NCBI GenBank assembly: GCA_026874595.1
Contig: CM049318.1
Span: 21,303,456-21,367,455 of the forward strand
Reading direction: 5' to 3'
DNA: 64,000 nucleotides
Origin: Sipunculus nudus
Taxonomy: Eukaryota; Annelida; Sipuncula; Golfingiida; Sipunculidae
Shown one piece after another: positions 37,194 to 48,400 of the stretch. The notes under the pieces are model-generated. The model was not told the DNA's origin, searched no databases, and saw only the letters and a program-made list of their open reading frames with translations. The position numbers and the translations under genes were made by a program. Each line of letters begins with the position of its first letter. Within the stretch, counting starts at the first letter, position 1.

Positions 37194-38322
37194 CAGAGCC
37201 AAGATATTCTGAACTCTGATGAACTAGACATTGGGTACAGAGGCATACAAACATGTATCTATTCTCTATATTTTGTCTTTACCAGTGCTTGGTGTCAACC
37301 TTGGGGTTTAATGCTATCGTTTACTTACCCGTGTATGTTTTTTTTTCGCTTCTCAATCTTTGGTAGTTATATAAAAATGTAAATGTGTGCATAAACCGGT
37401 AAACTCCAAAAACCCCTTTCGGAAATGTTTCAGTAGTGTTATATTGTGTATTAAAAAATCAAAGATTATATATTGTGCGTACGATTTTAAATCATATAAA
37501 TCGTTTGCTTGAGAACATGTATAGAGAAAGAAAAAAATCAGTATACAGAGAGTAGATCCTGTGAATTTAATTGTATACAGAGCGTATGTATGTGTCCCCC
37601 TCCTCATGTTTAGCGTCCAAAGGGAGAGTGAACACGCCCTAATGCCTGCGAACCTGTTCCAAATTCGTAAGTGAAAAGGGAGAGGCTGCAGCATATGAAA
37701 CGGATACACCTACTCGGGCTTTTTTTTTATAAATAAGGCAGGATTATCATAAATGAAAAAAAAATTAGCCCATCAAAATGGTAAGATGAGATGAACTTAT
37801 CCACAGCGACAGATATGTTTGTGTCCTCCTTCTCATGTTTAGCGTCCATGACCCAATGGTGAGTGAACACGCCCTAATGCCTGCAAACCTGTTTCAAATT
37901 CGCAAGTAAAAAAGCAAGAGGCTGCAGCATATGAAACGGGTACACATACCAAGGCTTTTTTTAAATAAGAGAGGACTATCATAAATTAAAAAAAACTTAG
38001 CCGATCAAAATGGTAAGATGAGATAAACTAATCCACGGCGACAGATATGTGTTATGTCTTCATTACTTAACACTTAACACGGTTTAGTCATCAATATCAG
38101 TGGGAGATTATTTTCTTATCCACGACATCGACTTCTCGGACAGGTTTCTTTCAGCAAGTCTCTAATGGCAATGTCCTGTTGAAAAGGGAAAAGTGTCGTT
38201 TGGAGCATTACAAAATTTATTGTCTTATTGACAAACAGTCGGTTTTCCAATTGATCCCGGGAAAACAGACTTCCCCACAGTCGGTGGAAGCACTCCGTAC
38301 CAGATACCCAAAAGACTTACAA
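37194..38322. other. 3' flank of FMO copy 3
   Basis: No gene is seen. It is homologous to the copy 2 flank (22898-23895), then joins directly to sequence equivalent to 24745, which half A reaches only after an extra ~850 bp. Confidence 0.6.
37587..38045. repeat. Tandem pair of the 226-bp repeat (half B)
   Basis: Direct units start near 37587 and 37816, homologous to the pair at 23215-23672. Confidence 0.75.
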
Positions 38323-38326
38323 GAGT

Positions 38327-38524
38327 TGTAGTGATATGATACACATACAGCACTATATCATGTATCGCATTTATACAGTCTGTATATAGCATGTGTAGTA
38401 ATACAGTAAGATAAAGTAGTTCAGTACAAGCTATCCTTATGGCTACATGTGTAACAGCATCATGGTAATAAAGAAGCTCAATCTACATCAGTGACTTGAT
38501 TATCAATGGCCAAGTATTACTTCA
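38327..38524 (+). repeat. Left LTR of the deleted gypsy element
   Basis: 198 bp, TG...CA ends, near-identical to the right LTR. Confidence 0.9.
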
Positions 38525-39074
38525 TTGTGGCAGCGGTGTGTGAACAATGTAACACAAGGACAGTTGAACCATTTTATGGACTGATCTAGAGCAATCCATG
38601 AACAAACACTTGAAAAACATATCAAGTGGGACAGACAGGAAGGACCGCGGTTCCCGCCTTGTCAAGTTGCCTCTGAAGACATTAACGGACATTTAAGGTA
38701 AATAACAACTCAAAGCCAGCCATAACTTAATCTGTCTGGGGATAGAATTTTTTTGTGGTCTATGGCTAAAATTCACAAACTTTGAACCTTCTGACCAAAA
38801 AGTGCATGAATTAAGCATATATGAGTGGCAAAGACCATATTGGGCCCACAGCTACAATCTGTCACAGTAACCAGGCCAATACCAGTGGCTGGGCGAATTC
38901 CAGTTCAAGTCAACACAGCCTTGCCAGACTGTTACCCTGTGCACTGCCTGACCTACCCTACCCTGGGGGTATGACAAAAACAGCATAAAAAGGACACTGG
39001 GTCACCTACATCTCTGCTGGAGATTAACCTCGCATGTGACTAGTAGGCCTATATTGTGACTACAACATATAAAC

Positions 39075-41532
39075 ATGGCAAGTTACCTTCCAACTATGGA
39101 CTGGTCTAGCCAGAATTTGGATGAATGTCTAACATTATTCAAACAGAAATTGATTTATTACTTTGAGGATGAAAAAATTATTCAGAAAGAGGCACAAGCT
39201 CGAAAAATATGCAGAGGCATTGGTGATGAAGGCATAAAACGCTTAAATGCAATTGGCCTCACTGAAACACAGAAAAAAGATCCTGTTGAACTATGGACAT
39301 TCTTTGAGAGCCAACTCAAAGTTAGTGTCAACTTCCGAATACATCGACTGCAGCTAATGAGGCTTAGACAGAACCAATTAGAAACATTGGATGACTTTGT
39401 GACTCGGGCCAGAACACTTGCACTGAAGTGTGACTTTAGTGACGAAGAACTAAGCGAGAGGCTACTAGAACTGATTATTGCCAGCACTCCATTTGATCAG
39501 TTTCGTAAAGACCTTCTTAGCAAAACAAAAGGATATTCGATCAAAGATGCCCTAATTGAAGGACGCAGGTATGAAGCTCTATCTGCCGGGTCAGATCAAA
39601 TTGATCAAATATAAACAGCCACGGAGCACATTTATGGTGTAGATCGCGGCCGGAAATGCAGAAATTGTGGTACCAGTCACAAACCACGTCAATGTCCTGC
39701 CTACAATGACGAATGCAATGCGTGCGGGATAAAAGGACATTGGGCTAAATGTTGCAGAAAAACTCGCAACAGATCAAGAACCAGAACCAATCGAGGCCGA
39801 TCTTCGTCTCTCCGCAATCCGCCGTCAAGAAGAACAACACCACGAGATCATTCTGGTGGAAGAAGACCAGCTGGCAGAACAAACCAGAGAAACCATCAGT
39901 TTCACTCAGTCGAAGAGTATCAAGACTCTGATGATGAGACATACCATCAGACATTTTGTTCAATAACTATCAGTACAAAATACATAGATAGTGTATGTGA
40001 TGAAACTCCTCGCGATGAGGCATTCTCAAACCTGAGTATCAAACCACCAGGATTTCCTCAAGGAAAATATACGCTACAGCTGAAAATCGACACAGGCGCC
40101 TCTGGCAACACATTACCACTGAGGACATTCCGTCAAATGTACGGCGACTCCATAAAGGATAACAAATTCCTTATGCCTTGCAATGTTAAGCTAACAGCCT
40201 ACAATGGACAAGAGATAACATGTCTTGGTAAGTTAGACATGCCGTGTCGGTATGGCAATTCTGATTGGATGAAGACTCGATTCTACATCGTAGATGTTCC
40301 AGGTCCAGCTGTCGTCGGACTTCCTACCAGTGAGCTGCTAGGACTAGTTACCATCAATATTGATGGGCTGGACGAATCAAGCCAGACTATGAGCCAGACA
40401 GGTACTAAACTTAGCTCAAATGCAATATCAAACACCAGTAAACAACCAGCCCATCCAAAACCTGGAAATATCTCAAGCATAAACGACCTGATGAAAGCAT
40501 ACCCTCAACAGTTTGATCAAATTGGCAATTTTCCTGGAGATGCAAAACTGCTCCTGAAACCTGCTGCAGAGCCATTTATCGACCCACCACGGAAATGCAG
40601 TCTGCACATCAAGAATAAACTGAAACTAGAGCTAGACAAAATGGTGAGCCAAGGTGTCATCAGAAAAGTAGACGAACACACTGACTGGTGTTCAAGCTTA
40701 GCTTTCAGTACAAAAAAAGATGGCTCCTTGAGAATCTGCATAGATCCACAGAAACTGAACTTAAGTCTTAAGAGATGTCCCCACAAAATTCCAACAGTGG
40801 AAGAACTTAATCCAGAATTTGCTAGAGCCAAAGTATTCAGCAAATTAGACGCCAAAGCTGGATATTGGTCAATCCATCTCAGCAAAGACTCACAGCTTCT
40901 CACCACGTTTCGCACACCATTTGGTCGTTATTGTTGGTGTAGACTACCATTTGGCCTCAACGTGTCACAAGACATATTTCAGTCCAGAATGGACCAGATT
41001 CTGGAAAACCTCAAAGGTGTTAAAGAGTGGGGATGATGTACAACTCGCTTTACTCAATCTAAGAGCCACACCAGTTGACCAGAATTTACCATCACCCGGG
41101 GAACTAATATTCCAACGACCGTTAATTACAATGTTACCAACTCATACCACCCCTTGGAAACAGGATCACCGAAACAGACTAGAGGAAAGAAACCAAATGG
41201 ACAAATTTCACCATGACAACTCAAGCAGGAAAATGGAATTACCCAAACTTAAAGTAGGACAAAAAGTCAGAATACTCAACAAAATAGACAAAACATGGTG
41301 CCCTGGAACAGTTGTTCAACTCTGTGAAGAACCAAGAAGCTACATAGTTGAATCACCTAATGGAAACAGAGTACGCAGAAATCGAAGTCAACTACCGGAC
41401 ATGACAGTTAATTCAACACCAAAGACTGCCAGATTTTCTGATAAAGATACTATCATTAGTGGTGTTGATCATGACGAACCTGTGCAGAAATGTGAAACCG
41501 CAACGATATCAATATTAATAGACTCTGTATAG
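39075..41532 (+). pseudogene. Defective gag-pol of the 3.7-kb gypsy element
   Basis: Gag begins at ATG 39075. An in-frame TAA at 39612-39614 separates the capsid-like part from two zinc knuckles (CRNCGTSHKPRQC and CNACGIKGHWAKC, about 39657-39760). The same frame then continues open through the protease active site (DTGAS, near 40089) and the first half of reverse transcriptase (LRICIDPQKLN, PFGLN) to a TGA at 41034-41036. The RT catalytic DD box, RNase H and the integrase core are absent. A shifted frame to 41532 carries a post-integrase C-terminal segment. The deletion joint is about 41020-41037. The element cannot move without help from a related copy. Confidence 0.88.
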
Positions 41533-41813
41533 TATTAGAGCATACAGAAAGGGGCAGAATAATCCCGAGGGTAGTCTAACCCCAGTGACTGCTCATGTTT
41601 ATGTTTTCTAGTTAGAACAATATAATATGATATATATCTATGCTACAAATATTTTCACTTATATATCTAGCATATACAAAGACAATCTATGAAACCAGTA
41701 TAAAAGATTAATTTAGCATTCATGTCCTGATTCACTATAACTTCCTGTATATTATGATAAGTTTAAATTGATCACACCGACTATTTGTTATGCTCAATTT
41801 TCGGTAGGGGGGA

Positions 41814-42011
41814 TGTAGTGATATGATACACATACAGCACTATATCATGTATCGCATTTATACAGTCTGTATATAGCATGTGTAGTAATACAGTAAGATA
41901 AAGTAGTTCAGTACAAGCTATCATATTGGCTACATGTGTAACAGCATCATGGTAATAAAGAAGCTCAATCTACATCAGTGACTTGATTATCAATGGCCAA
42001 GTATTACTTCA
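41814..42011 (+). repeat. Right LTR of the deleted gypsy element
   Basis: 198 bp, preceded by a polypurine tract and followed by the GAGT target duplication. Confidence 0.9.
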
Positions 42012-42655
42012 GAGTTACCCATGATTCCCCTCCCGTTGTACAATAGATCGGGGAAAACTATTCCCACGAACAGCGCTGCATGAAACTTTTCATTACAAAT
42101 ATCGCAGTATTCATGAGCTGATTCAAAGAAAATTCTGGGTGTGGATGGCTGCGAGTTGACATATACAGTATATAGGCCCATGTAATAAATGTATATAAAT
42201 GCTTTTTATTATACTTTGATACACAGTGATACAGAGGAAAAGTATCAACATTGTGCAACATAGCGGGGGACAATGGTTCTGATGCTGAAAATGTCACTTA
42301 AATCATAAGTTTATAATAAAAGTGACACTTTACTATTATTTAGAGAATAAAAATATAAAATAGTACTATTATATAATTATAATTTTGCAGATAGCATTGC
42401 TTTAAATACATTTACGCAGCTAAAAAGTCTTTATTGAAGAGGTAAATTACACCTTTTTTATAACAAGGTTTATAGGTTGAAAACAAACTTCATCAAGTCA
42501 TCTGCTTAGAATACACCTTTCACATTTAGGTAGAGCGAACCGGTATTTTGTGTTTGCGGTCCGGTCCGGTACAGCCCAAAATTGTGGACCGGTCAAAACC
42601 TCTCACAGTGCTAGCTAACTTTATTCATTACTTGTGTACTCACACACATACTCAG

Positions 42656-42949
42656 AGACACCAAAAACCTAACTTTCCTGACGTAAAGACTCGGCGGTTC
42701 CGTCTTCGACTGAAGTTGCCGAAATACCGAATTAAAGCAAACTACAAGGATCATATCGTACGATGTCTTTGCGGCCACTGTTCTCTTCTGGCAGAGATGG
42801 AGTCTGATCTACTGTTTATCCTTGATAAATTCTCTTCATTTTCCGTAGGTCTCATTTTCTACTGCTTGTCAAGCCAAGACCTCTCTCGGAATAAAAGAAT
42901 TGACGGATGGCAGTGCCATCGCCAGCACCAATTTGCTTTGATAAGGTGA
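42656..42949 (+). CDS. Unrecognised exon-like ORF, half B copy (97 codons)
   Basis: Paralogue of 26663-26956 with identical length, the same CTCAG acceptor at 42655 behind a pyrimidine-rich stretch, and the same TGA end. The frame is free of indels relative to the other copy. The only nearby indel is 9 bp (a multiple of three) upstream of the acceptor. The third-position bias of the differences suggests coding constraint after duplication. No family is recognised. It could be the last exon of a gene whose other exons were missed, or a decayed mobile-element ORF. It lies about 2.75 kb upstream of the galactosidase ATG. Confidence 0.45.
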   Translation, partial: RHQKPNFPDVKTRRFRLRLKLPKYRIKANYKDHIVRCLCGHCSLLAEMESDLLFILDKFSSFSVGLIFYCLSSQDLSRNKRIDGWQCHRQHQFALIR

Positions 42950-44500
42950 TGAATACAAAGAACTAAAAGGGTGGCCAAGCTCTCGGTAGACTGACTGGGT
43001 AACCTGTACTGATTAAAAACTAACTTCCAGCGGTCTATCTCAACTATCGCGTTTAAGCCAGCTTCCTCCTGGACTATGAAATCTGGTTGTTGTACATAGA
43101 AATTATTGCTGGAACGCTTAAACATACACAGTTTGATATCCATCTTCTGAATCAGTTGGCAAGGAAGGATTACGATTCTTGATGTTTAGGACAAGGCTGA
43201 AACCACGGTCATCTAGGCAGTGATTATGAGAACTCAGATTGGACATGACAGATGGATGACTCTCGAAATACAAGATTCTGCATGGTGAAACTCTGTAGAT
43301 AAGGAAAGCCTTACCGCTAGAGTACTCTTATAACTGACAGCTTTGAAGAAAACAATCACCGATTTGTACAGCGTGAAAGAACCGACAGAGATAGGACTTG
43401 CGTAGAAGTCATAATCGAACATGAAAAACGACCTGGATGTTCATATGAATGTGGAACGAAAGATTTCATAAAATTGTCTGTGACAGGTACATATTCCCTT
43501 ATCTCTACCTAACATCTTCCTTAAATCTATATTATCTTTTCCAATGAAAATGCTCCTCGCAGCATATGATTTGTATTTGATTTCATTTAACGAAATCTAC
43601 CATAATGGTTAATTGGACCGGGCCATAGCAGTGGTCCGACCTCACAGTGTTCGCGGAGGCTTAATTGTCCTAGGTCTAACTAAACGGTGATACTTCTAAC
43701 GATTATCATTTTAAAACATGCATATCTTGTCATGGACATAGGTATAAGGTCGAATAACCCTTAAATGGATGGAACCAAGATTTTCGAAAAGAGTGTCCAA
43801 CTGAGAAAGAATAATTCGAAAAGGCTTAAATGGTCCTCAGGTCGGGGAACGAGGGCACTTTGCCACAAAATTGCTTAAACCTGTACATAGGGTTGTGGTG
43901 ATGAGGATGTGAGGGTCCAGATCCCTTATATACCCCTAGCTGTGAAAACACGACTTAGTGGGCTCCTTTATTGGGCTGGTAAGATTTATTTGAGTTGTGA
44001 TACAAGCCCTGCTGAGGAAAGTTTTACAAGGCCAAATATACTGTTGCATTTATGTCGTGGTAAACAGCAGATAATCTTAACATTAGACAACGAATGATGA
44101 ATTAATATAAAGACTACATGAGAACTCACAAACCAAAATGAAAATTTAACTCGGCTATATGGTAATGAGTCATTTCCTTGATCGCGTACAAGGGGTCTAC
44201 TGTCCAGTAATCAGTGCGAGCCATGCATGTATTCAGTTGGTCAGAAATTCAACAAAACAAGCTTATGGGGTTATCAGTATTACCATTATGCTGAGTAAAA
44301 GGGATCGTTTTATCACAAGTGGAAAGTGCTTTTAGGAAATATACTTGGAAAGCTAACGATTGGTCTGGTTTATGCCAAGTGACAGCGTTCTTGTAGACCA
44401 TGAGGCGTTGTCAAAAATAAACGAAAAAATTTGCATCCGCATAACACCTTACAAGGCAGTTCTGGCGTTACGGCACTTGCCACTTTGACGGGATCAAGCC
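42950..44500. other. Non-coding duplicated DNA of half B
   Basis: Homologous to 26957-28400. A ~95-bp insertion near 43885-43980 is absent from half A. No supported gene. Confidence 0.5.
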
Positions 44501-44855
44501 GCGGGTCCACTTGTACGGATGCGGTGCGTGTGCGGTGCGGATACACATGCGGATATTTTGTGCGTGTGTGTCCATTAGATACGTTTTTCAGTGCGTCTTT
44601 AGGTCTTTCACCCCCTTTCACCACTACAAAATGGCACTTACCGCATGCGTTTCCGTACCCGCGGCCACATGGTCCGGTTTTCAAAAAACGTAGGCCTATC
44701 CGTTTCCGCACGCCGCACGCACTCCGGACCGCATAAGTGGACACACTCCGGACCGCATAAGTGGACACACTCCTTCTTTATTCCATATGCACGATTTAAA
44801 ACGCATCCGCATCCGCATCCGTATCCGTACCGCATAATTGGAAACGCAGCTTTAG
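44500..44855. mobile_element. GC-rich MITE-like insertion with internal repeats
   Basis: Absent from half A, where flanks corresponding to about 44500 and 44862 adjoin near 28405. Both ends carry GCGGATGCGGAT-type motifs in opposite orientation, and a CCRYTTATGCGG-like motif recurs at the left end (44507), twice inside as its complement (a 25-bp tandem repeat near 44733-44770) and at the right end (about 44830-44841). The base composition is very unlike the AT-rich surroundings. The superfamily and target duplication are not resolved. Confidence 0.55.
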
Positions 44856-45345
44856 GCCTACGTACGTTAGTCGTAGAATCTCTTAACGACAGTGGGCCGA
44901 ATTGGCGCTACGATAGTGAACGCGTCAAAATCTGATGTAACAAATGATGCCAATGACCCATGGCCATATGAATTTGAATTCCTTTGGTTTGTAATCGAAT
45001 ATTGAAAATATAACTTGCAACATCATAGTGTCATAACCAGAAAGTTTACTGTATTTTTGTGTCCAGGGTTCAGCCGTTTTACTGTATTTTTGTGTTTAGC
45101 CATCGATATATCAATGTTTATCTTGACCAGAAATATATGCATAATTTGTATAATCTGTGAGTATTATCAAAATCTGAAACTTTGATACGTTTTGCCAAAA
45201 AATACCACCATTATTTGTTTCATTTACTTTTGCACTGAACGGAAAAACAATTTTCAAAGACAATTGGTGAGTGCTGCCATCTAGTGGTAAATTCTTAAAC
45301 TAGTTTGAAACTTCATGGTGACCATGGGAGGCCGGAGGATAGGAA

Positions 45346-45379
45346 TCATGTGACCTGATCACATGAATGCCTCACATGA
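45346..45379. promoter_or_regulatory. Three TCATGTGA boxes phased at 13 bp upstream of beta-galactosidase
   Basis: TCATGTGA at 45346-45353, then its exact reverse complement TCACATGA at 45359-45366 and 45372-45379. Starts are spaced exactly 13 bp and the last box ends 23 bp before the ATG. TCATGTGA is the M-box form recognised by MITF/TFE bHLH-zip factors, which control lysosomal genes in animals. Binding here is an inference. Confidence 0.5.
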
Positions 45380-45402
45380 CTAAGGAGAGCTGAGCCACGA
45401 AA

Positions 45403-48400
45403 ATGAAGTCGCCTGTATGTGTGGCTGTCGTGGTATTTTGTTGTGCTGCATTAATCATTGTGAGTAACAATTCATTTCTTATAGCGCATTATGTCAAGGT
45501 CTTTGCATGCATTCTACATTCACTTGTTAATCACTTTTACATGTGTACATTCACACGTTTTGCGCACCGAATACCGGTGCTTCCGTGTTGCTCTATCTAG
45601 TATATGTATAGTACCGGTATACTAGCACGAGTTTAATTGTATGTAAATCGTGTTGTTAAATAATCATGGATAAAAAGTAACATTTAAAAAGTAACACAAG
45701 GGAAACATGGATCAGGAATGATTTATACTTGCATTGATTAAGCTCAGACTTTAAAACCCAGGGTTAAGAGCAATGTGAACATTTACAAAATTAAATTTCA
45801 ATTTGATTCATCAAATAACAACTGGATGAATTATAAAATTTGAGTGAAATAGATATAGAACCCACATGCAAAACGCAAACCATTTCAAAGTTTGAAATAT
45901 GGGTTTAAAGTTTATTGAATAACTTGTAACATTAATTTGCCACAATATTGCATGGTGAATTTTGTGAAAATTTAATAATGGAAGATATTTTTCTAAATAT
46001 CTGTAACCCCCCCCCCCCCCCCCCCCACACACACATAATTATACACACATTTACACACACTTTAAAATGTGTTGGTCATGTTAATGACTGATACACCTGA
46101 TTTACCTAAGAATCATCACATTACAAATCACTTTGTCCACAGGTAGCTCACAGTAAGCCTCACGATGGTAGTCGTACTTTCTCTATTGACTACAATAACA
46201 ACACGTTCATGAAGGATGGGAAGCCATATCGTTACATCTCTGGCAGCATCCACTACATGCGTGTCCCGTTTTACTACTGGAAGGACCGTCTGATGAAGAT
46301 GAAAGCAGCTGGGCTAAATGCCATACAAACGTAGGTTTATCAGTGTCATCTGATACTTGTGATCAGGTCTCTCTTGTCATATGTAACTGACAGGTGTGGT
46401 TTGGAAGAAGAGGTGCACCTGGCAGGTTAGACGAAGTTAAGGCCGCATATGCAGCTACTGGCAAGTGTGGTGTACCTGACAGATGCAGTGTTCCTGACAG
46501 GAGTGGTGTACCTGACAGGTGTGGTTTACCTGACATGTGTGGTGTACCAGACGTGTGGTGTACCTGACATGTGTAGTTTACCTGACATATGTAGTTAACC
46601 TGACAGGTGATGAGTATATGAGATGTGTGGTTTAACTGACATGTATTGTGTACCTGACAGGTGTGGTGTACCTGACATGTGGTGTACCTGCTTGGCAACA
46701 GACAGATATGTAGTGTACCTGTCAGGTGTATTGTACCTGACAGGTGTGGTGTATCTGACAAGTGGGATGTACTTGACAAGTGTAATGTAGGAGACAGATG
46801 TGGTGTACCTGAAGGGTATGGTGTACCTGAGATGTGGTGTACCTGCTTGGCAACAGACAGATATGTAGTGTACCTGTTAGGTGTATTGTACCTGACAGGT
46901 GTGGTGTATCTGGCAAGTGGGATTTACTTGACAAGTGTAATGTAGGAGACAGATGTGGTGTACCTGAAGGGTGTGGTGTACCTGACATGTGGTGTACCTG
47001 CTTGGCAACAGACAGATATGTAGTGTACCTGACAGGTGTGGTGTATCTGACAGGTGGGATGTACTTGACAAGTGGGATGTACTTGACAAGTGTGATGTAC
47101 TTGACAAGTGTGATGTAGGAGACAGATGTGGTGTACCTGACAGGTATGGTGTATCTTACAGGTGTGATGCACAGGTGATGTATGATGATATTTATGAATC
47201 TACAGAGTGAGTTTCTTAATCAATTCAATCCTCAAGTTACCTTGAAAAAAACTGGCTTCCTTCTGAACACTCATTAATAAAGATTCATCCAGCTAATTAT
47301 ATAAAGCATTTTTTCCTAATACACATTCATTTTACTTGTAGATTAAGTCTAGTTTCTATCCACCATTTTGTGAAAAAAAATTATTTTGTTCTGAATGGTA
47401 ATTTTCATCCAGTTACTAGTATACTGGCTCTGTATTACAGATACATCACCTGGAATGCCCATGAGCCCCGTCAGGGCTGGTATAACTTTGAGGGACAGCA
47501 GGACCTGGTACAGTTCCTACAGACAGCTCAGAATGTAGGACTAGATGTGCTCCTCAGAGCGGGACCATATATCTGTGGGGAGTGGGAGTATGTGAGTACA
47601 AACACAAACACGGCATGTATGTCCTGATGTGGCCTACTGTTATTGACTACCACATATTTCTTATTTAGAATACAACTCAGTCTGTCATTTTTTTTTTCAT
47701 GCAAAACAATCACTCTGTATAGACTGCTGTTTGAGTTTAGGAAAATATCCATTGGGTTAGGCATTTCTTAGACATTGTGATTGTTTAAAACCCTTATATC
47801 AATCCAAAAGTGGTTTATATTCATATGAGACCCCATAAAGTATACCATCTATTTAAAGTTGCAGAGTGAATTGAGCAAAAATTTGAGGTTTTACAGTAAT
47901 AAATTGTAATTTAAGCTTTAAATAGAGAATATACGGTACATTAATTTAATCTTGGTACACAGATCTTTCGGATGGTATACATATCTTTCAATTTTTCACT
48001 CATTTTTACATGATTTTGTAACATTTTCAAAAAATTAAAACTTTTTTAAAGGTACCGGGTACACTTTTTTTAAACCCCCAGTTACAATATTCCGCTTTTT
48101 GATGGACTAATATTAAAATACATAACAATATCTCAAAAATGTTTTTGTTTTGTTTTTACTCTTATCATGTTTTTTTCTAATGTAAAACCAAAATTAAAAA
48201 TTTTTATTCACAAATAAATTTAAAATTTCATTTTTCTACAAGAAAGACCGTAGTAGAGTATATTTTGAATTTGCAGGTGCAAATTGCTATGTCATTGTTG
48301 ACAATAAAACTTTAATTTTGTCAAACAATTGCTTGTATGATCAACCAGAATACTGTGTAAAATAGAATATCACACAAGTAGTTTGTGAATGTATTGCTTA

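Larger units (their letters stand above)
38327..42011 (+). mobile_element. Internally deleted Ty3/gypsy element, 3.7 kb
   Basis: Two 198-bp LTRs (38327-38524 and 41814-42011) start TGTAGTG and end TTCA, with a 4-bp target duplication GAGT (38323-38326 and 42012-42015). Half A reads through the site (near 24800), giving an empty allele. A primer-binding-type TGGCAGCGG starts 3 bp after the left LTR and a purine tract (GTAGGGGGGA) precedes the right LTR. The interior keeps gag, protease and part of RT, then jumps to a post-integrase tail. The LTRs differ only within a few bases near the middle, so the insertion is young. Confidence 0.92.
30345..45715. repeat. Segmental duplication, half B
   Basis: Counterpart of 6375-29200. 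It carries FMO copy 3, the exon-like ORF at 42656 and the real galactosidase exon 1. Insertions specific to this half are the deleted gypsy element (38327-42011), a ~95-bp segment near 43885-43980 and a GC-rich insertion (about 44500-44855). The right limit lies in galactosidase intron 1. Confidence 0.8.

Noticed and set aside
46363-47210. Repetitive ORFs on both strands in intron 2
   Set aside because: Minisatellite artefacts rich in the same short motif; not bounded by start or splice signals.
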